Source of the DNA: UBA1952 sp965246785
Lineage (GTDB): Bacteria; Bacteroidota; Bacteroidia; Chitinophagales; Chitinophagaceae
Direction of reading: 5' to 3'
NCBI GenBank assembly: GCA_965246785.1
Contig: CBDFFM010000036.1
Coordinates: forward strand, 1 to 64,000
Length of the DNA stretch: 64,000 bases
Part shown: positions 41,121-50,016 of the stretch, piece by piece
Layout of the letters: the number at the start of each line of letters is the position of its first letter
Numbering within the stretch: the first letter of the stretch is position 1
Program-made: the position numbers and the translations under genes
Notes under the pieces: model-generated
What the model saw: the letters and a program-made list of their open reading frames with translations, nothing else
What the model was told of the DNA's origin: nothing
Database searches by the model: none

Positions 41121-41235
41121 GGCGGACGCCAGTCCGCCGGTCGCTGAGCGTAGCCGAAGCGCCATCCCCGAAGCACCATAGCATCCAGATAGGCGCTTCG
41201 GCTACGCTCAACGACCGGGCTTTCTGCGAAAGCCC
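41121..41235. repeat. three-hairpin palindromic element, copy 2
   Basis: Long arms at 41137-41163 and 41192-41219 pair with one mismatch and are nearly identical in sequence to those at 6268-6355. The left flanking hairpin is GGCGGAC/GTCCGCC (41121-41138); the right one is GGGCTTT/AAAGCCC (41217-41235). In copy 1 the right hairpin is instead GGGACGC/GCGTCCC. So the small stems change sequence while pairing is kept. Both copies end with a similar CCCATAA(G/A)TAGCAT tail. It lies between the ABM gene and the T9SS protein. Confidence 0.85.
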
Positions 41236-41270
41236 ATAAATAGCATGTGGGCCAAAGCATACGCCCAAAT

Positions 41271-44200
41271 CTAATTCCCCACAAACACCTTCCCCGTCAC
41301 ACAACCCGTGTCGGTACTCAGCGAGAGCACATAGATCCCACTGCCTACGTTCAGCGGCATCTTATGCCAGCCCTTCCCGCCCATCTGTGTGGAAAGCACG
41401 GTCTGGCCCAGCGTATTGAGCATATGCAGATGGCCGGAGTCTTCAGGCAGATAAACCGACAGCCCGCCTTCCGCGCTGAATGCATGCAGCGCCGGCGCAG
41501 CGCCGGGAATGCCGGCTGGCATCGTGCGGCTAAAGACGAGGTAGAAGCGACCGTCCGACGTGCCTTTTTCAATTAAAGCGCGATAGACGCTGCCGGGTGT
41601 CAGCTCCGTAGCCGTCTGCTCCGCCGCATCCGTCAGGTAAGCATGGATGCCCTGCGGCAAATCTTCCACCGCAACCGGTTGCAGCAGCAGGTGTCCTGCC
41701 CGTGCGGCAGTAATGCCAAGCGGAATGTGCCGCTCATCATCACCAAGCGCAGGAAGGCCGCTCACGGATAGCCGTGCCGATTCCGGACTGCGGAAGTAAA
41801 GGTTCGGCACCCGCTCGTCGGTATTATCCATCTTAAGCGCATCTTCATCGGCATTGAAGCCAGCGTCTGCCCTTTCTTCAAAATAAGCCGCGGCAAAATC
41901 TGCCCGCGCCGTATCGTCTGCAAAGGCAGCGCGGAGGCGCACGAGGCTGCGCTCCGCATTGCCAGCCGCAATGCGGTGGAAGGTCGGCGTCAGGCCGGTT
42001 GTGCGCACGGAGTTAGTCATAGTCAGCGAGCCGCTTACCGGATAGCTGCCGTTGCTCACGTGGATAAAGAAGCCCTGCATAGACGGGATGATATTGTTGG
42101 CCACACCGTCGGACGATACGCCGTTGACATAGCTGCTGTAGGTGCCTATGTATTGGTTAGCCGCCCCGGGATTAAAGTAGTAGATGGCGTTGTCAATGTT
42201 CGTCTTCGTCCATCCGGCGGCAGCCGTCCAGTCAATAGGCGAGGGGTAAGGGTTGCCTACCAGGTTATAGCCAAGCGTGTAGGTGCGGTTGCGGTTGTAA
42301 ATAGTGCCCGTAGTAATGGAGCCGTTGTTCACTGTTCCGCTGATATCAACGGTCTTTGCTGCGGTTAAGGAGCCGAAATTAGCCGCGTAGCCCTGCGCCA
42401 CATTGAGCGCCCCGGTAGAAGTTGTGTAGCTCACCCAGCCGGCGTAGGTAGAGCTTTCGTCGTAGCGATAAAGTGCAGGAAAGGAAGCGGAAAGGTCAAC
42501 TTCCGTGGAAAGACTCGCTACCGTTGCCGACTGCACGGGCGAACTGATGTAGCGGTAGCCATAGCCAGATGGGAGGTAGCGCTGCACCGTGACGGAGCCG
42601 GTAACGCTGCCCGCGCCGGAGCCGTCAATAAGCGCGGTGCCGGAAGCATTGGAGATGAGCGTGAGAAAACCACCGGAGGCAAAGGCGCCCGTCGTTGCCT
42701 TCAGAATGCCCGTGATGCTGAGCGTGCCGCCCAGCGTAACGCCGGCGGCGTTGCCCGTCGTCAGGTTCTTCAGCGTATTGCTCACGAAGATGCCTGCGGG
42801 AATACTTTGAGCCGAGCTGCCGTTCATCACCAGCGTACCGTTGCTGCCGGCAATGTCGCCGGTTGTTGCGGTGAAGGAGCCGCTCATCTGCATCGTACTG
42901 TTGTTGAGCGTAAGCACCGAGCCCGTTTGCAGCGCCACATTGCTCACGGTATGTGTGCCCGCGCCAAGGCTCAGCGTGGATGATGTATTCAGCGTAAGCG
43001 CGCCGCTCACCGTTATCGCAGCGCCTGATGCATTGCTGCCGCTTGTGTTGAAGATGCTCAACGCGCCGTAGGTGCCGCCTACTACCGTCTGCCCGCCTGT
43101 TGCGGCTTTATACTCTACCGTGCCGGGCCAGATTTCGCTTGCAGGCAGCGGCGTGGCGGAAGTGGAATACGTCTGTAAGGTGCCCGCGCCGCTAATGCTT
43201 GTAGGATTACCGCCCATCGCGTAGGTGCTCATGGACATATAGCCGCCTGCCGATGGGAGCGTCAGCGTGCCGTTTATGGTCAGGATGCCGGTGGCTGTAT
43301 TGGTGCCGCTGGAGTTAGCATTGCTCAGCGCGGTGCTGTAAGTGCCGGCTACAATGCTTTGCCCGCCCGTAGCCACCGTATAAGCCACCGTAAGGGGCCA
43401 GGTTAGTCCCGAAGGCAGGGGCGTTGTACTCACGTTCGCTGTTTGCAGCGTCCCGGAGCCGGTTACGCCCGTAGGCGAGCCGCTCATGGCAAATGTGCTC
43501 ATGTTGAGCGTCGCGCCGCTGCTCACATTCAGTCCGCCGGACACCGAGAATGCGCCTGCCGCGGTCTTTGTGCCGCTGCCCGAAATGCTCAGGCCGCCGT
43601 AGCTGAGCGCGTTTACTGTTTGAGCGCCAGCGCCTGCATAATCTACCGTCAGGTTCGTAAGCGTATTGGTCGTGAACTTGTATTGACTGCTGAAGTCGGC
43701 GGTGGCGAGGATGCGCGTTACCTGCACCTTGCCTGTGCCGCTAAGCGTACCCGCCGCCGCACTGTTGTTAATGATAACGCCCGCCGCAGGCGTGAGCACG
43801 GTTGAGGCACCGCTCATGCTCAGCGTGCCGCTGATATTGATGTTGGTGCTGACGGCTACCGCTGCACTGCTGTTGGTAACGGTGAGATTCCTGAATGCTG
43901 TGGTTGCACTACCCGAAATGGTTTGTGCCGCCGTGCCGTTCATCACAACCGTGCCGGTGCCTGAGCTGAAGGTGGCGTTGTTCGTAAAATCGCCGGCGAC
44001 ATTTAGGGTAGTTCCGGCGGTAAAGGTGCCAGCGCTAAGCGTAAGGGTGCCGGCCAAGAACAGCGTAGTCGGCGCAGTAAAGTTGCCGGTAGTCTGCGTC
44101 AGGCTTTGCGCCGTGATGCTGGAAACGCCGGAAGCGCTGAGCGTCGTACCCGCCGTTTTTGAGAGCTGAATGTTGTAGAATGAATGCGTACCCGTGCCGC

Positions 44201-45293
44201 TAATCGTCTGCGCGCCTGTGCCGCTGAACACGACGGTGCCCGTGCCGCCGCTGAAGGTGCCGTTATTTGTCCAGTTGCCCGGTACGGTAAGCGTATAGCT
44301 GCCGCAGGAGAAGGTGCCCTGTGTGATGCTGACACTGCCGGTAATCGTCTCATTGCCTGCCAGCGTGGCACTTCCGCCTGTCTTTGAGACGGTCAGATTA
44401 TAGTAGTCAATGGCGCTACCCGTAGCGATGTTCTGGCTGCCGGTACCGTTGAAGATAACCGTGCTGTTTGCGCCCGGCGTAAGCGTGCCGGTGCCTGCGC
44501 CATTCAGTTGAATTGACCCTCCGACTCTCAACGTAGCCGCGCCGCCGCTGATGTCCACCACCGACTGTGCGGCGCTTGCGCCCGCGAAGGAATTATACAC
44601 CAGATTACCACCGATGGTGAGCGTGCCTGTGGTAACTACGGCTTTGCCGATGCAGGTGGCCGTAGCCGTTGTGCCGGTGATGTTGAGGTTTCCGTTTACG
44701 GTAGCAGTGCCGCCATTGATGTACCACGCATTCGTGTACGCGGCAATGGCCGGTTGGTTGATGGTAACGTCGCCGGTTACGGTCAGGCTGTTAGTAAGCG
44801 TGTGCGTCAGCGTATGTCCGGGATTGGCAGCAAGCAATGTAATGGAATGCACGGTTGCCGAAGCCACATCCAACGTGAGGTTGACCGCGCCGCTGATATT
44901 CACGTGGCCGATTTGCACATCGCTTGTGCTTCCCGGCACTGCTTGCCGGCCATACGCAATGCCCGACGCCGTGAAGTTTGAGTAGTAGCTCATGGCCAGC
45001 GAGGTATTGCTGTAGATAGCGGTAATGCTGGCAAACTGCGAAGGTGAAGCATCGTTCACAAGAATATCGCCCACGCTTAGCTCTGTAAGGAAGGCTGTGC
45101 CGGTCCCCGTTACGATATTGCTGCCATTGGTCACACTGAGCGTGCCGGAACGCATTTGCATCCAGGTGGTGGGGTCGCTCCAATTGACTGCGCCGCTCAC
45201 CATCGTCTTTACTACTTCGGCTCCGGCGGCAGCGCTGTACAAAAATGCCGCGATGAAGACGGCGAAGCGAAGCCTCCGGCGGCTTTCCTTCAT
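41271..45293 (-). CDS. large T9SS-secreted adhesin-like protein with repeats
   Basis: A protein of about 1340 residues: a signal peptide (RRRLRFAVFIAAFLYSAAAGA), a long beta-solenoid body with many near repeats (GTGTVVMNGTAAQTISGS, GTGTVVFSGTGAQTISGT, TLQTANVSTTPLPSG, TLQTYSTSATPLPAS), a LPSGYGYRYISSPVQSA transition typical of the end of this domain, and a T9SS type A sorting domain at the C-terminus ending GIYVLSLSTDTGCVTGKVFVGN. It should be exported through the type IX system and attached to the surface. ATGs at 45320 and 45323 are also in frame; 45293 gives the cleanest signal peptide. Function likely adhesion or matrix. Confidence 0.85.
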   Translation of the reverse strand: MKESRRRLRFAVFIAAFLYSAAAGAEVVKTMVSGAVNWSDPTTWMQMRSGTLSVTNGSNIVTGTGTAFLTELSVGDILVNDASPSQFASITAIYSNTSLAMSYYSNFTASGIAYGRQAVPGSTSDVQIGHVNISGAVNLTLDVASATVHSITLLAANPGHTLTHTLTNSLTVTGDVTINQPAIAAYTNAWYINGGTATVNGNLNITGTTATATCIGKAVVTTGTLTIGGNLVYNSFAGASAAQSVVDISGGAATLRVGGSIQLNGAGTGTLTPGANSTVIFNGTGSQNIATGSAIDYYNLTVSKTGGSATLAGNETITGSVSITQGTFSCGSYTLTVPGNWTNNGTFSGGTGTVVFSGTGAQTISGTGTHSFYNIQLSKTAGTTLSASGVSSITAQSLTQTTGNFTAPTTLFLAGTLTLSAGTFTAGTTLNVAGDFTNNATFSSGTGTVVMNGTAAQTISGSATTAFRNLTVTNSSAAVAVSTNINISGTLSMSGASTVLTPAAGVIINNSAAAGTLSGTGKVQVTRILATADFSSQYKFTTNTLTNLTVDYAGAGAQTVNALSYGGLSISGSGTKTAAGAFSVSGGLNVSSGATLNMSTFAMSGSPTGVTGSGTLQTANVSTTPLPSGLTWPLTVAYTVATGGQSIVAGTYSTALSNANSSGTNTATGILTINGTLTLPSAGGYMSMSTYAMGGNPTSISGAGTLQTYSTSATPLPASEIWPGTVEYKAATGGQTVVGGTYGALSIFNTSGSNASGAAITVSGALTLNTSSTLSLGAGTHTVSNVALQTGSVLTLNNSTMQMSGSFTATTGDIAGSNGTLVMNGSSAQSIPAGIFVSNTLKNLTTGNAAGVTLGGTLSITGILKATTGAFASGGFLTLISNASGTALIDGSGAGSVTGSVTVQRYLPSGYGYRYISSPVQSATVASLSTEVDLSASFPALYRYDESSTYAGWVSYTTSTGALNVAQGYAANFGSLTAAKTVDISGTVNNGSITTGTIYNRNRTYTLGYNLVGNPYPSPIDWTAAAGWTKTNIDNAIYYFNPGAANQYIGTYSSYVNGVSSDGVANNIIPSMQGFFIHVSNGSYPVSGSLTMTNSVRTTGLTPTFHRIAAGNAERSLVRLRAAFADDTARADFAAAYFEERADAGFNADEDALKMDNTDERVPNLYFRSPESARLSVSGLPALGDDERHIPLGITAARAGHLLLQPVAVEDLPQGIHAYLTDAAEQTATELTPGSVYRALIEKGTSDGRFYLVFSRTMPAGIPGAAPALHAFSAEGGLSVYLPEDSGHLHMLNTLGQTVLSTQMGGKGWHKMPLNVGSGIYVLSLSTDTGCVTGKVFVGN

Positions 45294-45469
45294 CCGGCAA
45301 AAAAAGCTTGGCGTAAACATCATCCGCATATGCGGGCAAATAAACACCGGACTGCCGCGCAGGAGATGGTTAAAGCCGTCCCTTTGCCAATGCTTAACGA
45401 TAAAAACTCATAACATATTCAATAATTATTAGAATGCGCGGATGACATGGAGAATTATTGCTTATCGCG

Positions 45470-46618
45470 TCATCCATAACGCTGCAAGTCAATCCCCTTT
45501 TCTGCCGCAATCTCCTGTATAAGTCCCTGCCGGTAGCGCTTCAGCTTCCCGATGTTCATGTTCCCCTTCAGGATTTCCGAGACAACGCCGTTGCTTAGCA
45601 TAAAGCGCGCGGCATGCTCACCGAAGCGCCGCGCCAGTTCCTGCTGGATGGGTGCAAAGACGGCTGCGCGTTCTGCATCCTGCTGCGCCCGCGAGGCGCG
45701 CCCATCCGTGCGTTCGCGCGGCGGCCGCTGGCGCGAAAGAGGGGCCGCGTCCGCATGAATGCTTTCTAATCTTTCCGCAAGCTGCTGCGCGAAACGTGGA
45801 TTACGATAGCCGCCATATACGCCCTTTTCGTAGGGCAGGTCGTCCGCGCTTAGCTCGCCTCCCGCCAGCGCGCGGATAAGGCTTTCATCCATTACCTGAA
45901 ATGCCGGGCGGTTGAGCTTGCGCGCTAGCTCGTCGCGGAAGCAGAAGAGCGCGTTGAGCACCTGCTGGTCATAGGGGCTGAGGTTCATCACGTCGCCTGG
46001 CTTAAGAAAGAAATCGCGGCGCTCCGACTGATGAATTGTAGTGCTAAGGGCCTCCTGCTCCTCATCCACAAAAGGCGTCAGGCCCGCAGCCTCCGCTTCT
46101 TCCACTAAAATTTCGCGCAGCGCGTGAAGGCCCGTTACATCCTCCGCGGCATACGCAATCTGCTCTTTGGACAGGGGCCGGCGCAGCCAGTTGCTGCGCT
46201 GCTGGGCCTTGTTGAGGCTGTAGCCCAGCTTAGCATCCAGCATGGCGGAGAGCGAGGTCTGCTCGTAGTTCAGCAGCTTCGCCACCACTTCCGTGTCAAA
46301 GACATTTTTGGGAAAGCAGCCGAGCGAGTGCAGCAGGCGCAAGTCTTCACCAGGACTATGCACAATTTTCCGGATGGACGCATCTTCAAATACATCCCAG
46401 AGCGCGCGCATGTCCAGCTCCGTCAGCGGGTCTATAATGTAGCAGACATCAGACGAAGCTACCTGTACGAGGCAAAGGTTGACCCCATACGCATTGCGGT
46501 GCGAGTCAAACTCAAGGTCAAAGGCCAGCGAGGGCTGCGTGCGGAGGCTTTGCAGGGCAGCCGGCAAAGCAGCCGCGTCTTGTATGAGCCGGATAGGGAT
46601 AGCTGTTGGCAATAGCAA
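45470..46618 (-). CDS. rnd: ribonuclease D-like 3'-5' exonuclease with HRDC domains
   Basis: A 382-residue DEDDy-type exoribonuclease: FDLEFDSH (DxE), HSPGEDLRLL (D) and YAAEDVTGL (YxxxD) are in order. The C-terminal HRDC-like part starts near residue 210 (DQQVLNALFCFRDELARKLNRPAFQVMDE). RNase D trims 3' ends of tRNA precursors. No ATG is available in frame after the preceding stop at 46646; TTG at 46618 (or 46612) must be used, an unusual start. It is 27 bp after the DUF445 gene and probably in one operon. Confidence 0.9.
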   Translation of the reverse strand: MLLPTAIPIRLIQDAAALPAALQSLRTQPSLAFDLEFDSHRNAYGVNLCLVQVASSDVCYIIDPLTELDMRALWDVFEDASIRKIVHSPGEDLRLLHSLGCFPKNVFDTEVVAKLLNYEQTSLSAMLDAKLGYSLNKAQQRSNWLRRPLSKEQIAYAAEDVTGLHALREILVEEAEAAGLTPFVDEEQEALSTTIHQSERRDFFLKPGDVMNLSPYDQQVLNALFCFRDELARKLNRPAFQVMDESLIRALAGGELSADDLPYEKGVYGGYRNPRFAQQLAERLESIHADAAPLSRQRPPRERTDGRASRAQQDAERAAVFAPIQQELARRFGEHAARFMLSNGVVSEILKGNMNIGKLKRYRQGLIQEIAAEKGIDLQRYG

Positions 46619-46645
46619 TGGTTTCTGCTTCCAAAGAAAGGGCCT

Positions 46646-47890
46646 TTACCGCAGCCACTCCGTAACGCTGTAAATAATCAGCCCCACAAGCCCGCCCACC
46701 AGTGTGCCGTTGATGCGGATGTACTGTAGGTCCTTGCCCACCTCCAGCTCCAGCTTGCGGCTCAGCTCGCGGCCCTGCCAGTTGCCGACCGTGTTGGAGA
46801 TGAGCGCCGCCACCTGCTCGCCGTTGCGCAGAATGTACTTGTAAGCCGTATGGCGTATCCAGCCGTCTATCTTGCCTTGCAGCTCCGGCTTTTCCCGAAG
46901 GTTCTGCGCCAGCTCGCCCACATTGCGGGAGAGGTATTTGAAGAAGGCGGAGCGCTCCGTGGCCAGTTCCCGGCTCAGGGTAGCCTTTATGCTCGTCCAT
47001 GCTCCGGCGGCATATTCTTCCAGCTTTTGCGGCGAAAGGAGATGGCTGCTCACACTGCGGAACTGCTCTGCCCAGGCTTCATCCGTGCGCAGGCTTTCCG
47101 CAAAGGCGTAGAGCTGGGCTGTAATATCGGCGCGAAGGCGGTGAGTCGGGTCAGATGCTATTTCGTCAAGATAGCCGGCGAGGCCGGAGGTGATTTTCTC
47201 CGCCAGCTTATTGTCCACGAAGGAAGGGATAAAGAAGTAGCTCTCCTTCTTCACCCGCTCGCGCACCATGGCGGGATTGGCGCGGATAAAATCCTTCAGC
47301 TTGCCCGCAAGCATCGTGACCAATTGCTGGTGGCCGCCTTTTTCTAAGAATAGCTCCAGCGCATTGGCGGCCAGCGGCGCGAGCTTTAGCTCTTCCAGCA
47401 ATCCCCTGCCCCGCCGCGCCAGGAATTTGGCCACTGCCGCGTCGTCCATCTTATTCAGGATGTCCTGCAACAGCTTGCCGGCCTCCGTTACCAGCAGGCG
47501 CTTGTTCTTCTCCGCGCCCAGCCACTCCGCCGCATAAGCCGAAAGCTGCAAGCGCCCGATATAGGGCCGGATGGAAGCCGGCGTGAGGAAGTTGGACACC
47601 ACAAAGGAGCCGAGATTGGCCCCAATGGCCTGCTTGCCCCGCTCTATGAGGTTGGTATGCGGAATGGGCAGCCCGAGCGGGTGATGAAACAGCGCCGTAA
47701 CGGCAAACCAGTCAGCCAGCGCGCCCACCATAGCGGCTTCTGAGAACGCCTTGACGTAGCCCATCCAAGGCGCGGGATGGCTGCGCTCCACCCACACACA
47801 GCCGGCATAGATGCCCGCCATGAGCAGGAAGAGGCCGGTGGCAAGGCGCTTATGCGCGCGTAGCTGGGCGGCTTTGTCGGGGGCGGGCAT
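46646..47890 (-). CDS. DUF445 family membrane protein
   Basis: A 414-residue protein: an N-terminal membrane segment (LATGLFLLMAGIYAGCVWV), the conserved FSEAAMVGALADWFAVTALFHHPLGLPIPHT block with IGANLGSFVVSNFLTP that defines DUF445, a long helical middle, and a C-terminal membrane helix (GTLVGGLVGLIIYSVTEWL). Its role is unknown; the family is linked to envelope processes in other bacteria. It precedes rnd by 27 bp. Confidence 0.9.
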   Translation of the reverse strand: MPAPDKAAQLRAHKRLATGLFLLMAGIYAGCVWVERSHPAPWMGYVKAFSEAAMVGALADWFAVTALFHHPLGLPIPHTNLIERGKQAIGANLGSFVVSNFLTPASIRPYIGRLQLSAYAAEWLGAEKNKRLLVTEAGKLLQDILNKMDDAAVAKFLARRGRGLLEELKLAPLAANALELFLEKGGHQQLVTMLAGKLKDFIRANPAMVRERVKKESYFFIPSFVDNKLAEKITSGLAGYLDEIASDPTHRLRADITAQLYAFAESLRTDEAWAEQFRSVSSHLLSPQKLEEYAAGAWTSIKATLSRELATERSAFFKYLSRNVGELAQNLREKPELQGKIDGWIRHTAYKYILRNGEQVAALISNTVGNWQGRELSRKLELEVGKDLQYIRINGTLVGGLVGLIIYSVTEWLR

Positions 47891-48268
47891 GGGTGCGAAT
47901 GTAGCTTTCGGGAGGAATGTGCTGCTTTTAAAATCATGATGCCAGGCGGCTGCCGGCTTTGCTTCACCCTTGTTCCGCGAATAGTTTGGCGAAGCTTGCG
48001 GCTTCGTCGCATTGTGTTGCAGCCTATAGCTGCTTTATAGAACGCACGTAGTCGCGGACTACACCTTGGTTGAACGACGCCACAGGCTTAGCTCAATTGT
48101 TTATCTGTTATGGGATAGGCTGAGGCGAACGAAGGGCAAAATATATTATAAACATCAAAATAAGTATTTCTACGCAATTATTAAGGTTTCTTAGAGATAC
48201 GCATACAAGCTATCCCCGCGCCGATTACTTTAGCATCAACCAATAACCAAAACCAGAACCAGAACCTC
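47891..48268. other. intergenic region between DUF445 and a T9SS protein gene
   Basis: About 380 bp without a supported gene. The right half is AT-rich (ATATATTATAAACATCAAAAT), fitting a promoter for the plus-strand gene, and TACTTTAG near 48226-48233 is a weak match to TAnnTTTG. CCAAAACCAGAACCAGAACC at 48248-48267 is a short tandem run before the ATG at 48269. No RNA gene or repeat family could be named. Confidence 0.5.
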
Positions 48269-48281
48269 ATGAAGCAAACAT

Positions 48282-48290
48282 CCCCCCCCC
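48282..48290 (+). repeat. C9 homopolymer at the start of a secreted protein gene
   Basis: Nine consecutive C lie 13 bases after the ATG at 48269. In the sequence as given, translation from that ATG hits a stop at 48302. One additional C would join the ATG to the long frame that continues through the signal peptide and the T9SS protein. Such runs often change length by slippage. Confidence 0.7.
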
Positions 48291-48348
48291 GGAAGGCAAC
48301 GTAATAAGGACGCTGCGCATCAAACGCCCGCAATGGCTGTCCCCTGTA

Positions 48349-50004
48349 ATGCTCCTGCCATGCTTTGCGTTCATGATGAATAGCGCCTCTGCTACCGTCG
48401 TGACGCCGGCTTACAACTTTACAGAGAATACGGTCGCCACTTTATCAATGCACGACCCTACCATTAACTGCGATATGGTGGCAGAGTACAATGGCGTGTA
48501 CATTAAAGGGATTGTATATGGAGATGCGCCTACCGGCGGCGGATACCAGTCTTATCTGTACGCAGAAGACGGATACGGGCACACGGATACCTACACATTG
48601 CCTACCGGCGCTGCGCATCCGGATATTGCCATGGGCTGCCGCGATGCCGGCCCCTCAATCGGGCTGCTTTACCAGGCAACGGTAACCTACACTATAGGCA
48701 CGTATCTGTATGTGGATGTTTACGATCTGAGCGCGGTGGGTTACAGCAGCTTTTCCATTAGCTCACGCTTAAAGCATGAGCTAATCAGCAGCAGCTGCAG
48801 CCAGTTTCCGCATATTGACATGTGGGGCGATTACGGCGGCCCCGGAGGCGTTCCTTTTCTTATTGACAGGCTGAGCATGCATCAGTTTGCCGTCGTGTAC
48901 AGCGCCACCAATGGAAACCTGAACGGCTATGTAAATGACCTTAATTCCTGGAATACCTCCGCATCATCTTTCCCAATTTATGTATCCGGCGGCAGCGGTA
49001 CTCAGGTGTCTAATTCTTCTTTCCCGGATGTGGCCTGCCAGGTGGATGGAAGTTACCATCAGGTCTTTCATGTGGCTTATGAGGGCTCAGCGCCCTTTAG
49101 CAGCGGCAGCGTCTATATGCCGTTGGTTGGCGGCACTGGTGTGAAGCAACTCACTTACGACTATACGTCCACGGCCACTACAACAAGCCCCGTATCGTGC
49201 TTCTCAGGAAAATCTTATGCGCCTCGAATAGAGGCCATGGCGTATTTTGACTTGGGTACAAGTTCAAATCCTGAATGTCAAGTAGTCTTCAGTGCAAAAG
49301 CATACGCCAGCGGTTATGACCAGGTTTTAAGCTGGAATCCAGCTTATGGCGGTGATATTCCTAGCCCGCAGGATTTCAATAATCCATTCAATTGCATGAG
49401 TGCCTGCGTAGCGGCCGGAGCAGACGTAAATAATCCGCTGTATCCCAACATTGGCAACCTGCAATACACCGTTGGTTTCTATCCCTGGGGGAAATCAGGT
49501 GGAGCTACACCCTCGCCTTATAACCATGTCTATGAGCGTCAGATAGACTATTCCACCGGCACTTTCTTCAACACCAATACCTTCCAGGCCAGCACCACGC
49601 CGGTGAATTTTTATTGGGATATAAACCGCAATATGGCTATATCTAACACCAGCAACTACGGTGCGGACATATTAAGCGCATGGTATAACGGCACCGATAT
49701 CGTCTGGAAGCTTAGCACGCCGGATGTAATGGCTTTTCGTCAAGCAGCAGTGGCTAATAGCGGTAAAGGCCTGGAAGTGAGTTTAAGCCTCGCACCGATG
49801 CCTGCTGCCGACGCTATTCGTATTAATGGCCTAAACGCGGAGACGAGCTATTCCGTAACGGATATAACAGGCCGGGTGCTGATTCAAGGGCGAACCGGCC
49901 CCGGGCAAGCTATTAATCTGGCGGCCTTACCTCAAGGCCACTATGCGCTGAAGTTCAGCGTAGAACAGCAACCTGCCCGCTCACTCCCTTTTGCAAAACA
50001 ATAA
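48349..50004 (+). CDS. T9SS type A sorting-domain protein, N-terminus probably upstream of a C9 run
   Basis: The clean frame from ATG 48349 encodes 551 residues: the hydrophobic MLLPCFAFMMNSASA, then a secreted beta-rich body (NCDMVAEYNGVYIKGI, SQFPHIDMWGDYGG) and a C-terminal sorting domain (ITGRVLIQG to LPQGHYALKF). As a signal peptide the start lacks a positive n-region. If the C run at 48282-48290 had one more C, translation would begin at 48269 and add KQTSPPPEGNVIRTLRIKRP, which supplies the basic n-region. Export by Sec and then the type IX system is expected. The gene is followed after 12 bp by another T9SS protein. Function unknown. Confidence 0.82.
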   Translation: MLLPCFAFMMNSASATVVTPAYNFTENTVATLSMHDPTINCDMVAEYNGVYIKGIVYGDAPTGGGYQSYLYAEDGYGHTDTYTLPTGAAHPDIAMGCRDAGPSIGLLYQATVTYTIGTYLYVDVYDLSAVGYSSFSISSRLKHELISSSCSQFPHIDMWGDYGGPGGVPFLIDRLSMHQFAVVYSATNGNLNGYVNDLNSWNTSASSFPIYVSGGSGTQVSNSSFPDVACQVDGSYHQVFHVAYEGSAPFSSGSVYMPLVGGTGVKQLTYDYTSTATTTSPVSCFSGKSYAPRIEAMAYFDLGTSSNPECQVVFSAKAYASGYDQVLSWNPAYGGDIPSPQDFNNPFNCMSACVAAGADVNNPLYPNIGNLQYTVGFYPWGKSGGATPSPYNHVYERQIDYSTGTFFNTNTFQASTTPVNFYWDINRNMAISNTSNYGADILSAWYNGTDIVWKLSTPDVMAFRQAAVANSGKGLEVSLSLAPMPAADAIRINGLNAETSYSVTDITGRVLIQGRTGPGQAINLAALPQGHYALKFSVEQQPARSLPFAKQ

Positions 50005-50016
50005 ACCCTTACAGAT

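Noticed and set aside
44791..45339. Open frame overlapping the start of the large T9SS protein
   Set aside because: It is a shifted frame of a repetitive gene; only the main frame has signal peptide and sorting domain.
46518..47000. Open frame on the minus strand across the DUF445-rnd junction
   Set aside because: Different frame from both genes, with a product made of Gly/Arg/Ala-rich shadow sequence.
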